This document shows positions 8,017 through 17,318 of a stretch of DNA of 35,673 nucleotides, piece by piece. Below the pieces are notes generated by a model, which ran no database searches, was not told the origin of the DNA, and worked only from the letters and a program-made list of their open reading frames with translations. The position numbers and the translations under genes were made by a program. Location of the stretch: NCBI GenBank assembly GCA_004282745.1, contig SHMT01000039.1:1-35673 (forward strand). The letters run 5' to 3'. How positions within the stretch are numbered: position 1 is the first letter of the stretch; each line of letters starts with the position of its first letter. This DNA is from Candidatus Scalindua sp. SCAELEC01. Lineage in GTDB: Bacteria > Planctomycetota > Brocadiia > Brocadiales > Scalinduaceae.

Positions 8017-8418
8017 TTAAGAATTTGATGAGTGATTTGTAAGAACTATTCTTTCGTGCTCTAGCTTAGGGTAATGACCGAAGTTAACAATCAATCCCAG
8101 TTGGTATCCTGTTGCCCGCAGGTAATTAAACACCTGTGCTTGGTGTTCGTCACATAACTCCTTAACTGCTTTAAGCTCTACTATGATTTTTTGATAACAT
8201 GCAAAATCCGGTATATATTTTTGCTTAAGTTCACGTTCTTTGTAGTACAATGTCAAAGCCGTCTGTGAAGAAAAAGGTATGTTGCGAAGTCCCAACTCTA
8301 TCTCAAGACATTCCTGGTAAACAGCTTCCAATAATCCACATCCCTTCTCCTTGTAAACTTCAAAACATGCTCCTAAAATTTCATAAGATTCTTCTTTGTA
8401 TATGAGTTTATCTTTCAT
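8017..8418 (-). CDS. GxxExxY protein (PD-(D/E)XK nuclease-like fold)
   Basis: A 133-residue protein with the naming motif GCGLLEAVY (residues about 27-35). It also shows the nuclease-fold signature IPDF...IIVELKAV: Asp, then Glu-x-Lys. QVFNYLRATG and NFGHYPKLEHERIV follow. Length and motifs are normal for the family (PF13366-type). These genes are common and scattered in environmental bacteria, and their substrate is unknown. It stands alone between the heparinase-like and oxidoreductase genes with non-coding flanks, so it looks like an insertion into the glycan locus rather than a pathway member. Confidence 0.85.
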   Translation of the reverse strand: MKDKLIYKEESYEILGACFEVYKEKGCGLLEAVYQECLEIELGLRNIPFSSQTALTLYYKERELKQKYIPDFACYQKIIVELKAVKELCDEHQAQVFNYLRATGYQLGLIVNFGHYPKLEHERIVLTNHSSNS

Positions 8419-8516
8419 TTTCTAAATTTCTGCATATTTCGAGTATTTAGCGGTTTAGAAAATTCTTTGTTCTCCATAACTTTAGGCACTTTAGCTCACT
8501 TTACCCTTTAGAGCAC

Positions 8517-10649
8517 TTAACCATGAGCCAGCGCTATAATCACCCTACTAACCTCGAACAGCTCCTCAAGTGGAATAGGAGAACTCGTACCTTCTTTTAT
8601 TGCCTTCACAAAATCTGCGGTACAATTCTTCTGGCCTTTGTCCTGGCGCAAGAGATTCATTTTCTTAAACCCCGGCCAATCGAGACCTTTCATGGTTCTA
8701 AAATTATCCAACTGCAGGATTCGACCCGAAGCAAAGACCTCCAACCGCTCTTTAGGAAACTTTTTGCTCCCGTTGGCGAAATAGTGCACCGTGCCAAGTG
8801 ACCCATCAGCAAAGGAGAGTTGGATGGTTAGCGTATCACCAACTCCTTTTTTCATTTTCACTGCCGAACTGGATGTGATACGATCTCCAGCAAGAAAGCG
8901 TAGTAGATCAATAAAATGACAGGCTTCACCGATAATTCTCCCACCTCCAGTTGACGGGTCCTGAGTCCAGTGATCCTCAGGTATTGCCCCGGCATTAACC
9001 GTCATAATAAAAGACTTTGGCCCTTGCACACTCTCTAACAGTGACTTCATCTTTTGTATTTGTGGTGCGAACCTCCTGTTAAAGCCTACCATTAAGATAG
9101 GCACGGAATCGTGAGGTGTAGGATATGTGCTATAAAAGCTTTCAATTTGCTCCAGCTCATTAAGTGTCATGCACAGGGGTTTCTCTACAAAGACGTTTTT
9201 GCCTGCTTCAAGAGCCTCGCAGGTCAGACTTGCATGGCTATTATGCCAGGTGGCTATAACAACAGTATTTATTTCCTTATTGGCAATAAGAGCTGAGGTA
9301 TCAGTGGTAGCTTCCTGAATTCCATATTTACGGCCAGCGTGGACACCGCTTACGCCGCCACTTGAAGCCACAGACTTGAGTACAGCACCGGTTTGTTTAA
9401 ATGCAGGTATCAATGTCCTTGTGGCATAATTTCCCGCCCCAATAAAGCCAATAACTACTTCATCAGTCGATGAGTGCTGAGTCTTTATAGCATTCAGCTG
9501 AATAGTACGCTCATCTTTCAGGCTAATGTTCTGTTTATCTTCCGGTGACGGATATTGCAATAAAATCCCTAAAGCGGCTCGATCTTCGGCCAGCACCTTA
9601 TAAGCATCTACAGCCTTATCCAGTGGAAAACGATGGCTGATAAGGGGCATCATATCCAATTTACCACTTGCCATCATATCAAGAACTGCTTCAAAATTGC
9701 GCTGTTCTGTCCAGCGCACATAACCAACCGGATAATCCTGACCCTTCTCTTCATAAAGGGGATCATACCTCCCGGGCCCATAGGAACAAGATACCTGAAA
9801 AGAGACCTCACTTTTAAAAAAATCCGCCCTGGACAACTCCAGACCGACCACACCTATCAGGACTATTCTGCCTCGCTTTCGGCACATGTTTGCCGCCTGG
9901 TGCATGATGTCGTTACTTTTGGACGAGGCACAGACAAGCACGCCATCGACACCACGTCCGCGGGAAAACTCCATGGCCATAGCCACAGGATCTGTCCCAT
10001 TGGAAAGATCAGCCACACTGGCTCCAAAACTCCTGGCCAATTCACACTTCCTACTATCAAAGTCAATTCCCAATACCCGGCAACCATGGGCTAAAAGCAA
10101 TTGCACCGTCACCAAACCAACCAGACCAAGACCTGTTACCACAAAACTCTCACCAAGGGTAGGCTTGGCCAATCTTATCCCCTGCAATCCAATAGCCCCA
10201 ATCACCGTAAAGGATGCGGTCTCGTCACTCACATTATCAGGAATTCTGGCACAGAGGTTATACGGCACACATACAATTTCTGCATGATTACCATTGGATG
10301 CCACCCGATCCCCGGGCTGGAGCCCACTCCCCTCACCTGCTTCCAACACCCTGCCAACATTGCAATAACCCATCGGTAATGGTTGATCCAGCTTTGCCTG
10401 CACAGCATCAATAGTGGTCAGCAACCCATCAGTCTTTATCTTGTCATAAACCATACGCACCTTGTCCGGCTGCTGCCTGGCTTTAGAGATAATGCCCGCT
10501 TTTCCAAAATCCACAAGCATCCGTTCAGTCCCAGCTGATATCAGGCTTGTTGAGGACCGGATAAGATAATGCCCATACTTCTTTCGGGGGCTAGGAATAT
10601 TGACTAGTTCAGTTTTTCCGGTTTTCAGATTTTGGAGGATTTGTTTCAT
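8517..10649 (-). CDS. Bi-domain oxidoreductase (zinc-ADH-like plus Gfo/Idh/MocA)
   Basis: A 710-residue fusion. Residues 1-370 form a medium-chain alcohol-dehydrogenase-like domain with the Rossmann motif GLGLVGLVTVQLL near 175. Residues from about 388 form a Gfo/Idh/MocA domain with VIGFIGAGNYATRTL, WHNSHASLTCEAL and the catalytic-lysine motif VEKPLCM. Such fusions occur in exopolysaccharide clusters near heparinase-like and GT4 genes, as here, and probably oxidise or reduce a nucleotide sugar; the substrate is unknown. The ATG at 10647-10649 is preferred over a TTG six bases upstream because a duplicated copy of the 5' end (12437) begins with the same ATG. No strong ribosome-binding site is visible. 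Confidence 0.88.
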   Translation of the reverse strand: MKQILQNLKTGKTELVNIPSPRKKYGHYLIRSSTSLISAGTERMLVDFGKAGIISKARQQPDKVRMVYDKIKTDGLLTTIDAVQAKLDQPLPMGYCNVGRVLEAGEGSGLQPGDRVASNGNHAEIVCVPYNLCARIPDNVSDETASFTVIGAIGLQGIRLAKPTLGESFVVTGLGLVGLVTVQLLLAHGCRVLGIDFDSRKCELARSFGASVADLSNGTDPVAMAMEFSRGRGVDGVLVCASSKSNDIMHQAANMCRKRGRIVLIGVVGLELSRADFFKSEVSFQVSCSYGPGRYDPLYEEKGQDYPVGYVRWTEQRNFEAVLDMMASGKLDMMPLISHRFPLDKAVDAYKVLAEDRAALGILLQYPSPEDKQNISLKDERTIQLNAIKTQHSSTDEVVIGFIGAGNYATRTLIPAFKQTGAVLKSVASSGGVSGVHAGRKYGIQEATTDTSALIANKEINTVVIATWHNSHASLTCEALEAGKNVFVEKPLCMTLNELEQIESFYSTYPTPHDSVPILMVGFNRRFAPQIQKMKSLLESVQGPKSFIMTVNAGAIPEDHWTQDPSTGGGRIIGEACHFIDLLRFLAGDRITSSSAVKMKKGVGDTLTIQLSFADGSLGTVHYFANGSKKFPKERLEVFASGRILQLDNFRTMKGLDWPGFKKMNLLRQDKGQKNCTADFVKAIKEGTSSPIPLEELFEVSRVIIALAHG

Positions 10650-11237
10650 TTTCAAGCAAGAGGTTAATTACACGCTATTCAGCATTATTCTCATAAAACG
10701 ATATATTAACAGTATCGTTAGCCATTATTTATTAAGTCATGCTCAAGTTGGATCATTGATCTGGGAGGTAAGAGAGGGCAACCAAGCTAATCTCTGCATA
10801 TCGCGAATGGATTCAACTTCAAATTCCCACTATTTTATCCTGTGAGGTTTGAACCAGATGAGGAATACGTAGTGTATTTTCTATCATGAAGCCTCCATAC
10901 CAGATAGCATGAAGATGCGAATTTGCTTTAATTGATCCCTCGAAATTTCGAAATGCAATAGGAGACATATACTGTTTCACCTATCTGTTGCTTTAACGTA
11001 ACTACTTTGTTCACCTTTATTTTGCCAAATGACGGCATTGCTGTGGTACTCAAACCTTCGACGTAACAACAATACGCTTCAGTTTTGTGCTCATCGCGCT
11101 TTAACCTGTGATAAAATAAGGGTGATCAGAGCAGTTATAATTTAACTTTGAATAGTAGCGACCCAACTCAACGAAGTCCTTGTACGTAGAAAAATATTCT
11201 GCTCAATTTTAAACTATGATGGCGACAAAATACACCT
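10650..11237. other. 588-bp gap with short frame-shifted ORFs only
   Basis: No gene can be supported. On the minus strand a frame reading EYFSTYKDFVELGRYYSKLN ends at 11101-11103. It continues by a frameshift into RLKRDEHKTEAYCCYVEG..., ending GETVYVSYCISKFRGIN at 10928. A second overlapping frame of about 49 codons runs through 10840-10990. The composition looks protein-like, so this may be a decayed gene, but I recognise nothing and the frames compete. Confidence 0.25.
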
Positions 11238-11645
11238 CTATGGCGTTTCAATTTTCAGTCCGGGTATCTTTTTGAAATCTTCGGCATTGCCGGTCAATAC
11301 AGCAAAACTATGGGTTATCGCAGTCGCTGCAATTTGCAGGTCATGGACGTTGCCACCTGACTTGCGGCGCGGCTTCAGAAAATAGGCATATAGCTCGGCA
11401 TAAGTTCTGGCTATCTCTTCTGTAAAGTCGAGAACAGGCACCCTAGCGATGATACCCTCAACAAAAGTGGAGCGTTGTATCCGGACATCCGTGGACTTAG
11501 CTACGTGGACACCGGTAAGTAATTCTGAGACAGTGATGGCTGAAATATAAGCGTCACCGTAATGGGATAAAGCTGCCAAATCCTTCAAGTCTAACCGATC
11601 ATTTTCCACGTCAATAAAAATATTCGTATCAACAATTAATCACAT
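11238..11645 (-). pseudogene. VapC-type PIN toxin, start region broken
   Basis: The frame encodes a PIN-domain ribonuclease: first Asp in LIVDTNIFIDVEN, Glu in TVSELLTG, Asp in GNVHDLQIAATA, and the C-terminal LTGNAEDFKKIPGLKI. However, the ATG expected to open it (11643-11645) is followed at once by TGA (11640-11642). The next usable start is GTG at 11609, which lies beyond the first catalytic Asp and would give a 123-residue protein lacking it. Unless an ATT codon initiates, the toxin is dead. It lies just downstream of vapB, as usual for vapBC. The homologous core itself is otherwise full length. Confidence 0.7.
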
Positions 11646-11680
11646 GGATTATCCGGCAGTCTGGCAATTTTTCTAATGGC

Positions 11681-11917
11681 TTATAGATCTTTGGCCATTG
11701 CCGTCCCCTCCTCCTCCAACCTTGGCAATGACCTGAGTGTATCGGCCAGCTTAGAGACAGGGCATCCCACCTTTGGGGGAGGGCTTAACTCGGCCACCGT
11801 TTGAGAACCCTTGGTAACATACAAGCTACGTCCCGACACCCGCACTTTGTCAATCACAACCGATAGATTTCTTACCAATTCGGTTGTAGTGATAGTTTCG
11901 TGCATCTTGTTTCGCAT
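11681..11917 (-). CDS. VapB/Phd-type antitoxin, C-terminally truncated
   Basis: From the ATG at 11917 (an alternative ATG lies at 11905) it encodes about 78 residues. HETITTTELVRNLSVVIDKV is the Phd/YefM-like DNA-binding N-terminus, followed by LYVTKGSQTVAELSPP and a proline-rich segment. It stops at TAA 11681-11683. Reading past this stop in the same frame gives AIRKIARLPDNPCD and a second stop at 11636-11638, a typical VapB toxin-binding tail that overlaps the vapC start. So a nonsense change seems to have removed the toxin-binding tail. DNA binding may persist. Confidence 0.65.
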   Translation of the reverse strand: MRNKMHETITTTELVRNLSVVIDKVRVSGRSLYVTKGSQTVAELSPPPKVGCPVSKLADTLRSLPRLEEEGTAMAKDL

Positions 11918-12107
11918 AATGTTCCACCACACAAGTGAATAACTAGCGCCTTTCTTGATAAAAACACTTTAAGTAACAGATTGCTTAATATACATACTCT
12001 ATGCATAATACACAATATGTAAATATGCATGCTTTCCTGCTGGGTTCGAAATAAATTATTGTATGGTTTAGCAGCAGATATTTGTTTTGTTTTCACTTCC
12101 ATTTTTT

Positions 12108-12437
12108 CTAATTCAAAAGAACCGCTTTAAAATTTCCAATATATATCCGGTAGTATCCAAAAGCAAGAGGCTGATCCAGCTTTGCCTGTACGGCATCGAT
12201 AGTGATCAGCAACCCGTCAGTCTTAATTTTTTCATACACCATTGGCACCTTATCCGGCTGCTGCCCGGCTTTTGAAACTAATCCGGCCTTGCCAAAACCC
12301 ACAAGCATCCGTTCAGTTCCAGCTGATATCAGGCTTGTTGAGGTCCGGATAACATTGTGCCCATACTTCTTCCTGGGGCTAGGAATATTGACTAGTTCAG
12401 TTTTTCCGGTTTTCAGATTTTGGAGGATTTGTTTCAT
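12108..12437 (-). pseudogene. 5' fragment of the bi-domain oxidoreductase (partial duplicate)
   Basis: The first about 95 residues match the intact gene at 8517-10649 closely (KQILQNLKTGKTELVNIPSP, ISAGTERMLVGFGKAG, ITIDAVQAKLDQPL). After LDQPLAFGY the frame continues into unrelated residues (YRIYIGNFKAVLLN) and stops. The DNA is clearly homologous to 10360-10649 but has drifted by many substitutions, so the duplication is not very recent. Upstream sequences of the two copies differ. The fragment keeps only part of the dehydrogenase domain and cannot be functional. It is separated from the full gene by vapBC and the 588-bp gap. Confidence 0.88.
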
Positions 12438-12506
12438 GGTTCACATGTGTTTTTGCCTTTTGTCATCAGGTAAATGAATACCAAAATGATTAGAATTATC
12501 AATCTG

Positions 12507-13283
12507 TCATCTTCCAAAATATTCATCAAAGAGAGCTTCTTTTTCATTTCGGTTGGGGTAATTTATTAATACTGCTCGGTATTTACCTTTAAACACAAAA
12601 AGACTTCCCGCAGCAGCACCAATAATTCCATGTTTTTTAATAAGCTTACCAATATCATCAATCGTTCCGGCTCCGCCAAGCACGGTCATAGGGACCCTGA
12701 CAAGAGGTTTGATTTTATCTATCAGGCTATAATCATAACCATCCATTACACCATCATTGTCTATAGAATTTATCACGATCTCACCAACTCCCATGTTTTG
12801 AAGCTTCACCACAAAATCTTTTATATCTATTTTTGTCTTTATTTTTCCGTTTTCTATATAAATGCTATAACCACCGAACATCGTTTTTTCTACATCTAAA
12901 ACGACAACTACACTCTGGGAGCCTACTTCCTTAGCTAATTCAGTAACCAAACCAGGATTCTCAATTACGCCTGAACTCAAAGCGATTTTTTCTACACCAA
13001 GGTTAAATATCCGTTGAGCCTGCTGAGATGTTTTTATACCTCCACCATAGCAAAGCGGCATCCTGCATTCAACTGCCAGGTTTTCTATCATTTTATAATC
13101 CGGCTCTCTTCGTTCAATAGTTGCATCAATATCAAGGACCATAAGTTCATCGGATTCTTTTTCATTAAATATCTTTACCGCGTTGAGGGGATCTCCAACA
13201 TATTTGGGGTCTTTGAATTGAACTGTCTTTACAAGACCTTTGTTACGCACCAACAAGCATGGGATAATTCTGGGATACAGCAT
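12507..13283 (-). CDS. HisF-like cyclase subunit of a sugar amidotransferase (WbuZ-like)
   Basis: A 258-residue (beta-alpha)8 barrel of the HisF family. VLDIDATIERREPDY, PLCYGGGIK, VVVLDVEK, INSIDNDGVMDGYD and LGGAGTIDDIG follow the HisF order. The first catalytic Asp of genuine HisF (PCLDV) is replaced here by Leu (PCLLVRNKGL). This is typical of the HisF2/WbuZ group in O-antigen clusters and argues against histidine synthesis. With HisH it channels glutamine-derived ammonia to the partner amidotransferase at 13894-15033. The start is the ATG that overlaps the hisH stop by one base (TGATG); a GTG one codon upstream is less likely. Confidence 0.88.
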   Translation of the reverse strand: MLYPRIIPCLLVRNKGLVKTVQFKDPKYVGDPLNAVKIFNEKESDELMVLDIDATIERREPDYKMIENLAVECRMPLCYGGGIKTSQQAQRIFNLGVEKIALSSGVIENPGLVTELAKEVGSQSVVVVLDVEKTMFGGYSIYIENGKIKTKIDIKDFVVKLQNMGVGEIVINSIDNDGVMDGYDYSLIDKIKPLVRVPMTVLGGAGTIDDIGKLIKKHGIIGAAAGSLFVFKGKYRAVLINYPNRNEKEALFDEYFGR

Positions 13284-13897
13284 CACAATTCTCCAAAATT
13301 TTTGAGTAGTCCAACACCGTTATGATGACTTTTTTCCGGGTGGCATTGAATTCCATAAATATTGCCAGAATTTACTACACAGGTAAATTCATCTCCGCAA
13401 CTTGCAGTAGCCACAATATCGCAACTATTTGTGCATTCAAAATAGTATGAATGTAAGAAGTAAAAACGGGGTTCTTTCTCCAGGTTTATCAATAACGGAC
13501 TCTCTTTTCTAATATTCAATGTGTTCCATCCCATATGCGGGAGAGACATCTTCCCTTCTAACTTGGATTGATCAAATTTCTTAACAACTCCATCAATCCA
13601 GCCAAGGCCAGGCAATGATCCTTCATCACTTTTATTTGCCAACATTTGCATTCCTACACATATGCCAATAACCGGCAATTTTTTTTTAAATACCAACTTA
13701 TCAAGTCTTTCTCTCATACCTGAATCATGCAATCGTTGCATCGCATGATCAAATGACCCGACACCTGGCAAAATAATCTTTGTTGCATCTTTCAAGTCAT
13801 CAACACTTTTCGCGACTGTAAAAGCAATATTCAGATTCTTGTATATATTTGAAAAGGCCTTAATGTTCCCCACACCATAGTCAATAATTGCTATCAC
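13283..13897 (-). CDS. HisH-like glutaminase subunit (WbuY-like)
   Basis: A 204-residue class I glutamine amidotransferase. The catalytic triad is visible: Cys80 in GICVGMQML, His186 and Glu188 in QCHPEKSHH. The oxyanion region GVGSFDHAM is at 45-53. It hydrolyses glutamine and delivers ammonia through the HisF-like barrel. It starts with GTG, overlapping the upstream amidotransferase stop (GTGA at 13894-13897), and ends overlapping hisF, so the three genes are translationally coupled. The absence of other his genes and the glycan context support sugar amidination rather than histidine synthesis. Confidence 0.9.
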   Translation of the reverse strand: MIAIIDYGVGNIKAFSNIYKNLNIAFTVAKSVDDLKDATKIILPGVGSFDHAMQRLHDSGMRERLDKLVFKKKLPVIGICVGMQMLANKSDEGSLPGLGWIDGVVKKFDQSKLEGKMSLPHMGWNTLNIRKESPLLINLEKEPRFYFLHSYYFECTNSCDIVATASCGDEFTCVVNSGNIYGIQCHPEKSHHNGVGLLKNFGEL

Positions 13898-15033
13898 CTT
13901 TTACCACCTCTTTCAAGACCAAAAAAACGCATTACTTTTGCACCGATATCGTAAATCCACATTTGGTTTTTATAATCTTTATATGATTTATTTGGCGCAT
14001 CCATATAATTTTGCAGTTCAGCAACCGTGATATTAAGTTTAGTAGCGATATATTCAAAGTCCTGTTTTATTGTTTTTTCGTCAAATGCAGGATCTTTCAG
14101 CTTTTTTACTGCATCTTCTCTTGTCATTTGTCCGGTAAGTATGAGACTGGAGTATTGCACTCTCCTCGTGTCATAGCCGAATTTCACAGGCAGCCAGAAT
14201 GATTCATAAAACTTCGTAAACCTCGACTCAAAATGTTTTTGTGCATATCTTTGATATCCAAAATTGTCTACTAAAAACTGTGTAGTCTCCTCTTTATGAT
14301 AAGGGAGATAATCAAGTGGTCTTATAAGTTTAATTTTCTTAATATATGGCAGATAAACTTTATGCCAAAGGATGTTTGTTATAGGAAAACTCTTTAGTGG
14401 TCTTTGTCCAAATTTTTTATGAATATCCCTGAGTTGAATTGAGTCAGATTGATAATACATCCATTCAAGCGGATTTCTAATGCATTCCGTTGAATAATTA
14501 CCACCAGTTAAGATATATTTAACATCATACTTTTCTGCAAATTTATACATCATAGCAAAAAAAGCGTGATCCTGGGGAGCATCAATATGAGGTACACCTG
14601 ATTTGAAAAAAGACAACTGCAAATCCTTCATCTCCTCCCAGTTAATTACTTCGGTGTATAAATCAAGACCTAGTTTATCAACTATTTTTTCTATATTGTT
14701 TACCGCTTGTTGGGAGTTCCATCCCGCATCCACATGAAACACTAAAGGTCTAAGCCCTAATTTCTCCTTGGCTAAATGTACAAGGTATGAGCTATCTGTC
14801 CCACCACTCATACCAATGATACAGTCAAAGTCATTACCTTCTCCAGCTTTTTTGATATAATTAGTTAGTTTGGTAATTTCTCCCCAACCTCTATCATCAG
14901 TATGCCAGTATGGCTTTATGTCTTTGCAAAATGTCCTACAATGGTCACATATACCTTTTTCGTCAAAAGTAATCAAAGAGTCCGAGGTGTCCATGACACA
15001 GTTAGTGCATGTTTGGCGGTTGTTTTCACACAT
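13894..15033 (-). CDS. N-acetyl sugar amidotransferase (WbuX/WbpG/PseA-like)
   Basis: A 379-residue ATP-pyrophosphatase-type enzyme. A zinc-ribbon-like N-terminus has Cys9/Cys12 and Cys29/Cys32. The PP-loop [10 protein letters not shown] is at 75-84. The family (TIGR03573-type) converts an N-acetyl group on a nucleotide sugar to an acetamidino group using ammonia from HisH/HisF partners, as in P. aeruginosa WbpG-HisH2-HisF2 or legionaminic and pseudaminic acid amidination. The overlap with hisH and the order match the known trio. The exact sugar acceptor is unknown. Its product may feed a nearby GT4. The upstream 470 bases hold a MITE-like element. Confidence 0.9.
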   Translation of the reverse strand: MCENNRQTCTNCVMDTSDSLITFDEKGICDHCRTFCKDIKPYWHTDDRGWGEITKLTNYIKKAGEGNDFDCIIGMSGGTDSSYLVHLAKEKLGLRPLVFHVDAGWNSQQAVNNIEKIVDKLGLDLYTEVINWEEMKDLQLSFFKSGVPHIDAPQDHAFFAMMYKFAEKYDVKYILTGGNYSTECIRNPLEWMYYQSDSIQLRDIHKKFGQRPLKSFPITNILWHKVYLPYIKKIKLIRPLDYLPYHKEETTQFLVDNFGYQRYAQKHFESRFTKFYESFWLPVKFGYDTRRVQYSSLILTGQMTREDAVKKLKDPAFDEKTIKQDFEYIATKLNITVAELQNYMDAPNKSYKDYKNQMWIYDIGAKVMRFFGLERGGKR

Positions 15034-15203
15034 ATTTACTTAATTTTAGTATAATGATCTTTTACTAATAATTACTTCATACCAACACAATCAAAAAGGT
15101 ATAAATCAAGCCATATTTGCAAGCTTAACATGGAATACAATGTGCCAAAATGACCACATTTCCCTTTAAATGCTCATCACAAATATTTTTAAGAATCGCC
15201 ACA

Positions 15204-15456
15204 CTAATTTCAGAGATCCGGATCCCATATTTTAGCAATCTGTGATAACTCGTTGTATTTACAAGAGTTGTAAATATATTATGGAAATATCTCTCGGATT
15301 TTTATCAGATACCCGCTTTCTGGATGGTCTCAGGATAAAACATGGCTAGACAAGCATAACATGTAGTATGGTATGTGGTTAGCACTTTTTTACCAGAAAG
15401 GAATATGAGCTTATGGGGTCATCTCGAATCCGTGAGATCCGGATCTCTGAATTTAG
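15204..15456. mobile_element. MITE-like 253-bp segment with terminal inverted repeats
   Basis: The segment is bounded by imperfect inverted repeats of about 24 bases, at 15204-15227 and 15433-15456. They share a perfect 16-base core, TTCAGAGATCCGGATC, on the left and its complement on the right. Inside there is no long ORF, and a perfect hairpin ATTTACAA-GAG-TTGTAAAT lies at 15257-15275. Size, TIRs and lack of coding fit a miniature transposable element. No clear target-site duplication is visible. It lies between the wbuX start and the GT4 end. Confidence 0.5.
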
Positions 15457-15503
15457 ACCTACTTATAAAAAAAGGATATAATGACATATCGTACTTATTT
15501 AAG

Positions 15504-16664
15504 TTATTGCTTGAAGCTAAACTTTTTCTTTATAATCCAATTTTCGTATGATTCAACCATAAATGAAAAAGTTTCACTAGCACATCGTGACCAAGAATAC
15601 TTGTCTGAGAGTTTTTTTACGCGCTGGACGATTGTTGCACGAAGTGTAGAATCATCGATAATCTGTTTAACTGCATCAGCAATAGAAATAGCATCTTCTG
15701 GATCGAAGTAAACACCACCATCAGCAAGCACCTCTGGCATAGGACCGCGATTTGAGCAAGCAATTGGAAGCCCACTTGCCATTCCCTCTAGAAGTGTATT
15801 TGGCATGTTTTCGCAACTTGAAGCAAAAACAAATATATCAGCCTTAGTGAGTAGACCAGGTAACTTATCATGTGGAACGAAGCCTATAGTATCTATGAAC
15901 TCTCGTAGAGGATCTATCTGATTTATTGCATCATCTAACATTCTTTGTGCCTTTCCAGCCCCACCACCAGCTAGCAATAAGGAAACATTGTACCCGCACT
16001 TACGAAGCTCTCCGATAGCTCTTACAACAACCCACTGATGCTTATACATAGCGGCATTAGACACATACAAACAGCGAATTGTTCTACCTCGCACATCCGG
16101 CCATTCCCCGGAAGATATAGTTTGCCTGTAAACCTCTCCAACACCATGAGGTATGACGGACAGATGCTGTAATTTACCCGTCACTCCCTGAATGATTCTT
16201 GATGCATAATTAGTAAGGAAAATAACCCCATCAGATCGTTTCATAGATCTTGCCTGTATAAACCGCAACAAGATAAGCCGTATATAAGCTTTCGATAATC
16301 CATAACGGCTCATTTCGCCTGGCTCATAAGCGAGCATATCTTGACTCATAGTCACAACCGGGCTAAATCGGCACACCGAGCCGGCATCGACATTGAATAA
16401 TATGGAGCAGTCAATTGCCCGGAGTTCTTTCGGAAGAGAAAATCGCTCCCACCATACTTGCCGGAAAATAGAGCCTGTCAGTTCAGCAGGACTATGTTTA
16501 ATCAGCCAAGGCCTATCCGGCAATACATTAAGTAATTCCGGATAACTCCATACATGCACTTCACGGAAACCATACCTGGCCGGATCACCTTCAGTCAGGA
16601 TTCCTATCAAATGTGCCTTTGCGCCTCCCGAACGGGCGCGTGATGCGTTTATGCCAAGGATCAT
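15504..16664 (-). CDS. GT4 glycosyltransferase
   Basis: A 386-residue GT-B enzyme. The N-terminus ILGINASRARSGGAKAHL carries the Gly-rich acceptor-domain loop; VIPHGVGE lies in the linker to the donor domain. ADIFVFASSCENMPNTLLEG is the E-x7-E-type donor-binding region, followed by MASGLPIACSNRGPMPEVL. The ATG at 16662-16664 begins two bases after the methyltransferase stop and matches the family start; an upstream in-frame GTG/ATG would overlap. A deleted paralogue lies at 19411-19666, with the same start and donor motifs. Sugar specificity is unknown. Confidence 0.88.
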   Translation of the reverse strand: MILGINASRARSGGAKAHLIGILTEGDPARYGFREVHVWSYPELLNVLPDRPWLIKHSPAELTGSIFRQVWWERFSLPKELRAIDCSILFNVDAGSVCRFSPVVTMSQDMLAYEPGEMSRYGLSKAYIRLILLRFIQARSMKRSDGVIFLTNYASRIIQGVTGKLQHLSVIPHGVGEVYRQTISSGEWPDVRGRTIRCLYVSNAAMYKHQWVVVRAIGELRKCGYNVSLLLAGGGAGKAQRMLDDAINQIDPLREFIDTIGFVPHDKLPGLLTKADIFVFASSCENMPNTLLEGMASGLPIACSNRGPMPEVLADGGVYFDPEDAISIADAVKQIIDDSTLRATIVQRVKKLSDKYSWSRCASETFSFMVESYENWIIKKKFSFKQ

Positions 16665-16665
16665 G

Positions 16666-17313
16666 CTATGGTTTAGTGCACTCAAGGGCGAAGCTATGTG
16701 AAAACTGGTATTCCCGTTCCGGTCTTAAAAACATCTCATCATCGCACTCACCTTGCTGAAATGTTTTGACATTTATAAATCCGTGATCATCCAAGGTCTT
16801 GGATAAACTTTCATTGTCCCACATCCAGTGATGACGACTACGGAACGCCTCATATAGTCGGCTTTTAAAGCTCGTTCTGAATTTCTTCGTGCCCAGTCTT
16901 GTGGAGCTGTTGAAATTTACGGCTGCCATAGCCTTTATTCCTGAGCTATCTGAAGATATCTCTTGTATGTATGTTTTAATGTACGTTTCAAGGTCGGGCA
17001 GAATTATCCTGAATCTCCCGCCGGGCTTCAAATAGTTAAACGAATTCTTAAGAGCTATCAAACCGTCGGCATACGACAGATGCTCAAGAACATGGGAACA
17101 GAAAAGTCCGTCAACGCTACCAAGTTTCAGCGGAAGTCCTTTGATAATATCACCATACCGGATGGTGTTATCAAATACACAATTCAGTCGTGAACGAAGC
17201 AACCGGCCAAGAACAGGAATTTTTTGAATCCTGAGTGTCGGACTGCTATCAAAGTTAAGCCAACCATCAATAGAAACGTTTCCACAACCATATTGAACGT
17301 ATAATTTGTTCAT
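16666..17313 (-). CDS. Class I SAM-dependent methyltransferase (Methyltransf_11-like)
   Basis: A 215-residue protein. Motif I is replaced by the form YGCGNVSIDGWLNFD (residues about 8-22), common in methyltransferases of glycan clusters. The post-motif CSHVLEHLSYADG at about 73-85 and LKPGGRFRIILPDLE at 95-109 are typical. It likely methylates a sugar hydroxyl of the repeat unit or a lipid-linked intermediate; no substrate can be inferred. It starts five bases after the GT4 stop and is followed immediately by another GT4, so it belongs to the same operon. Confidence 0.8.
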   Translation of the reverse strand: MNKLYVQYGCGNVSIDGWLNFDSSPTLRIQKIPVLGRLLRSRLNCVFDNTIRYGDIIKGLPLKLGSVDGLFCSHVLEHLSYADGLIALKNSFNYLKPGGRFRIILPDLETYIKTYIQEISSDSSGIKAMAAVNFNSSTRLGTKKFRTSFKSRLYEAFRSRHHWMWDNESLSKTLDDHGFINVKTFQQGECDDEMFLRPEREYQFSHSFALECTKP

Positions 17314-17318
17314 AATTA

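Noticed and set aside
9633-10287. Long plus-strand frames (up to about 150 codons) opposite the oxidoreductase
   Set aside because: They overlap a gene with clear domain motifs, have no family features and are biased like antisense shadows of a codon-biased gene.
12507-13897. Histidine biosynthesis genes
   Set aside because: hisF and hisH relatives here lack other his genes, HisF has lost its first catalytic Asp, and both are coupled to a sugar amidotransferase.
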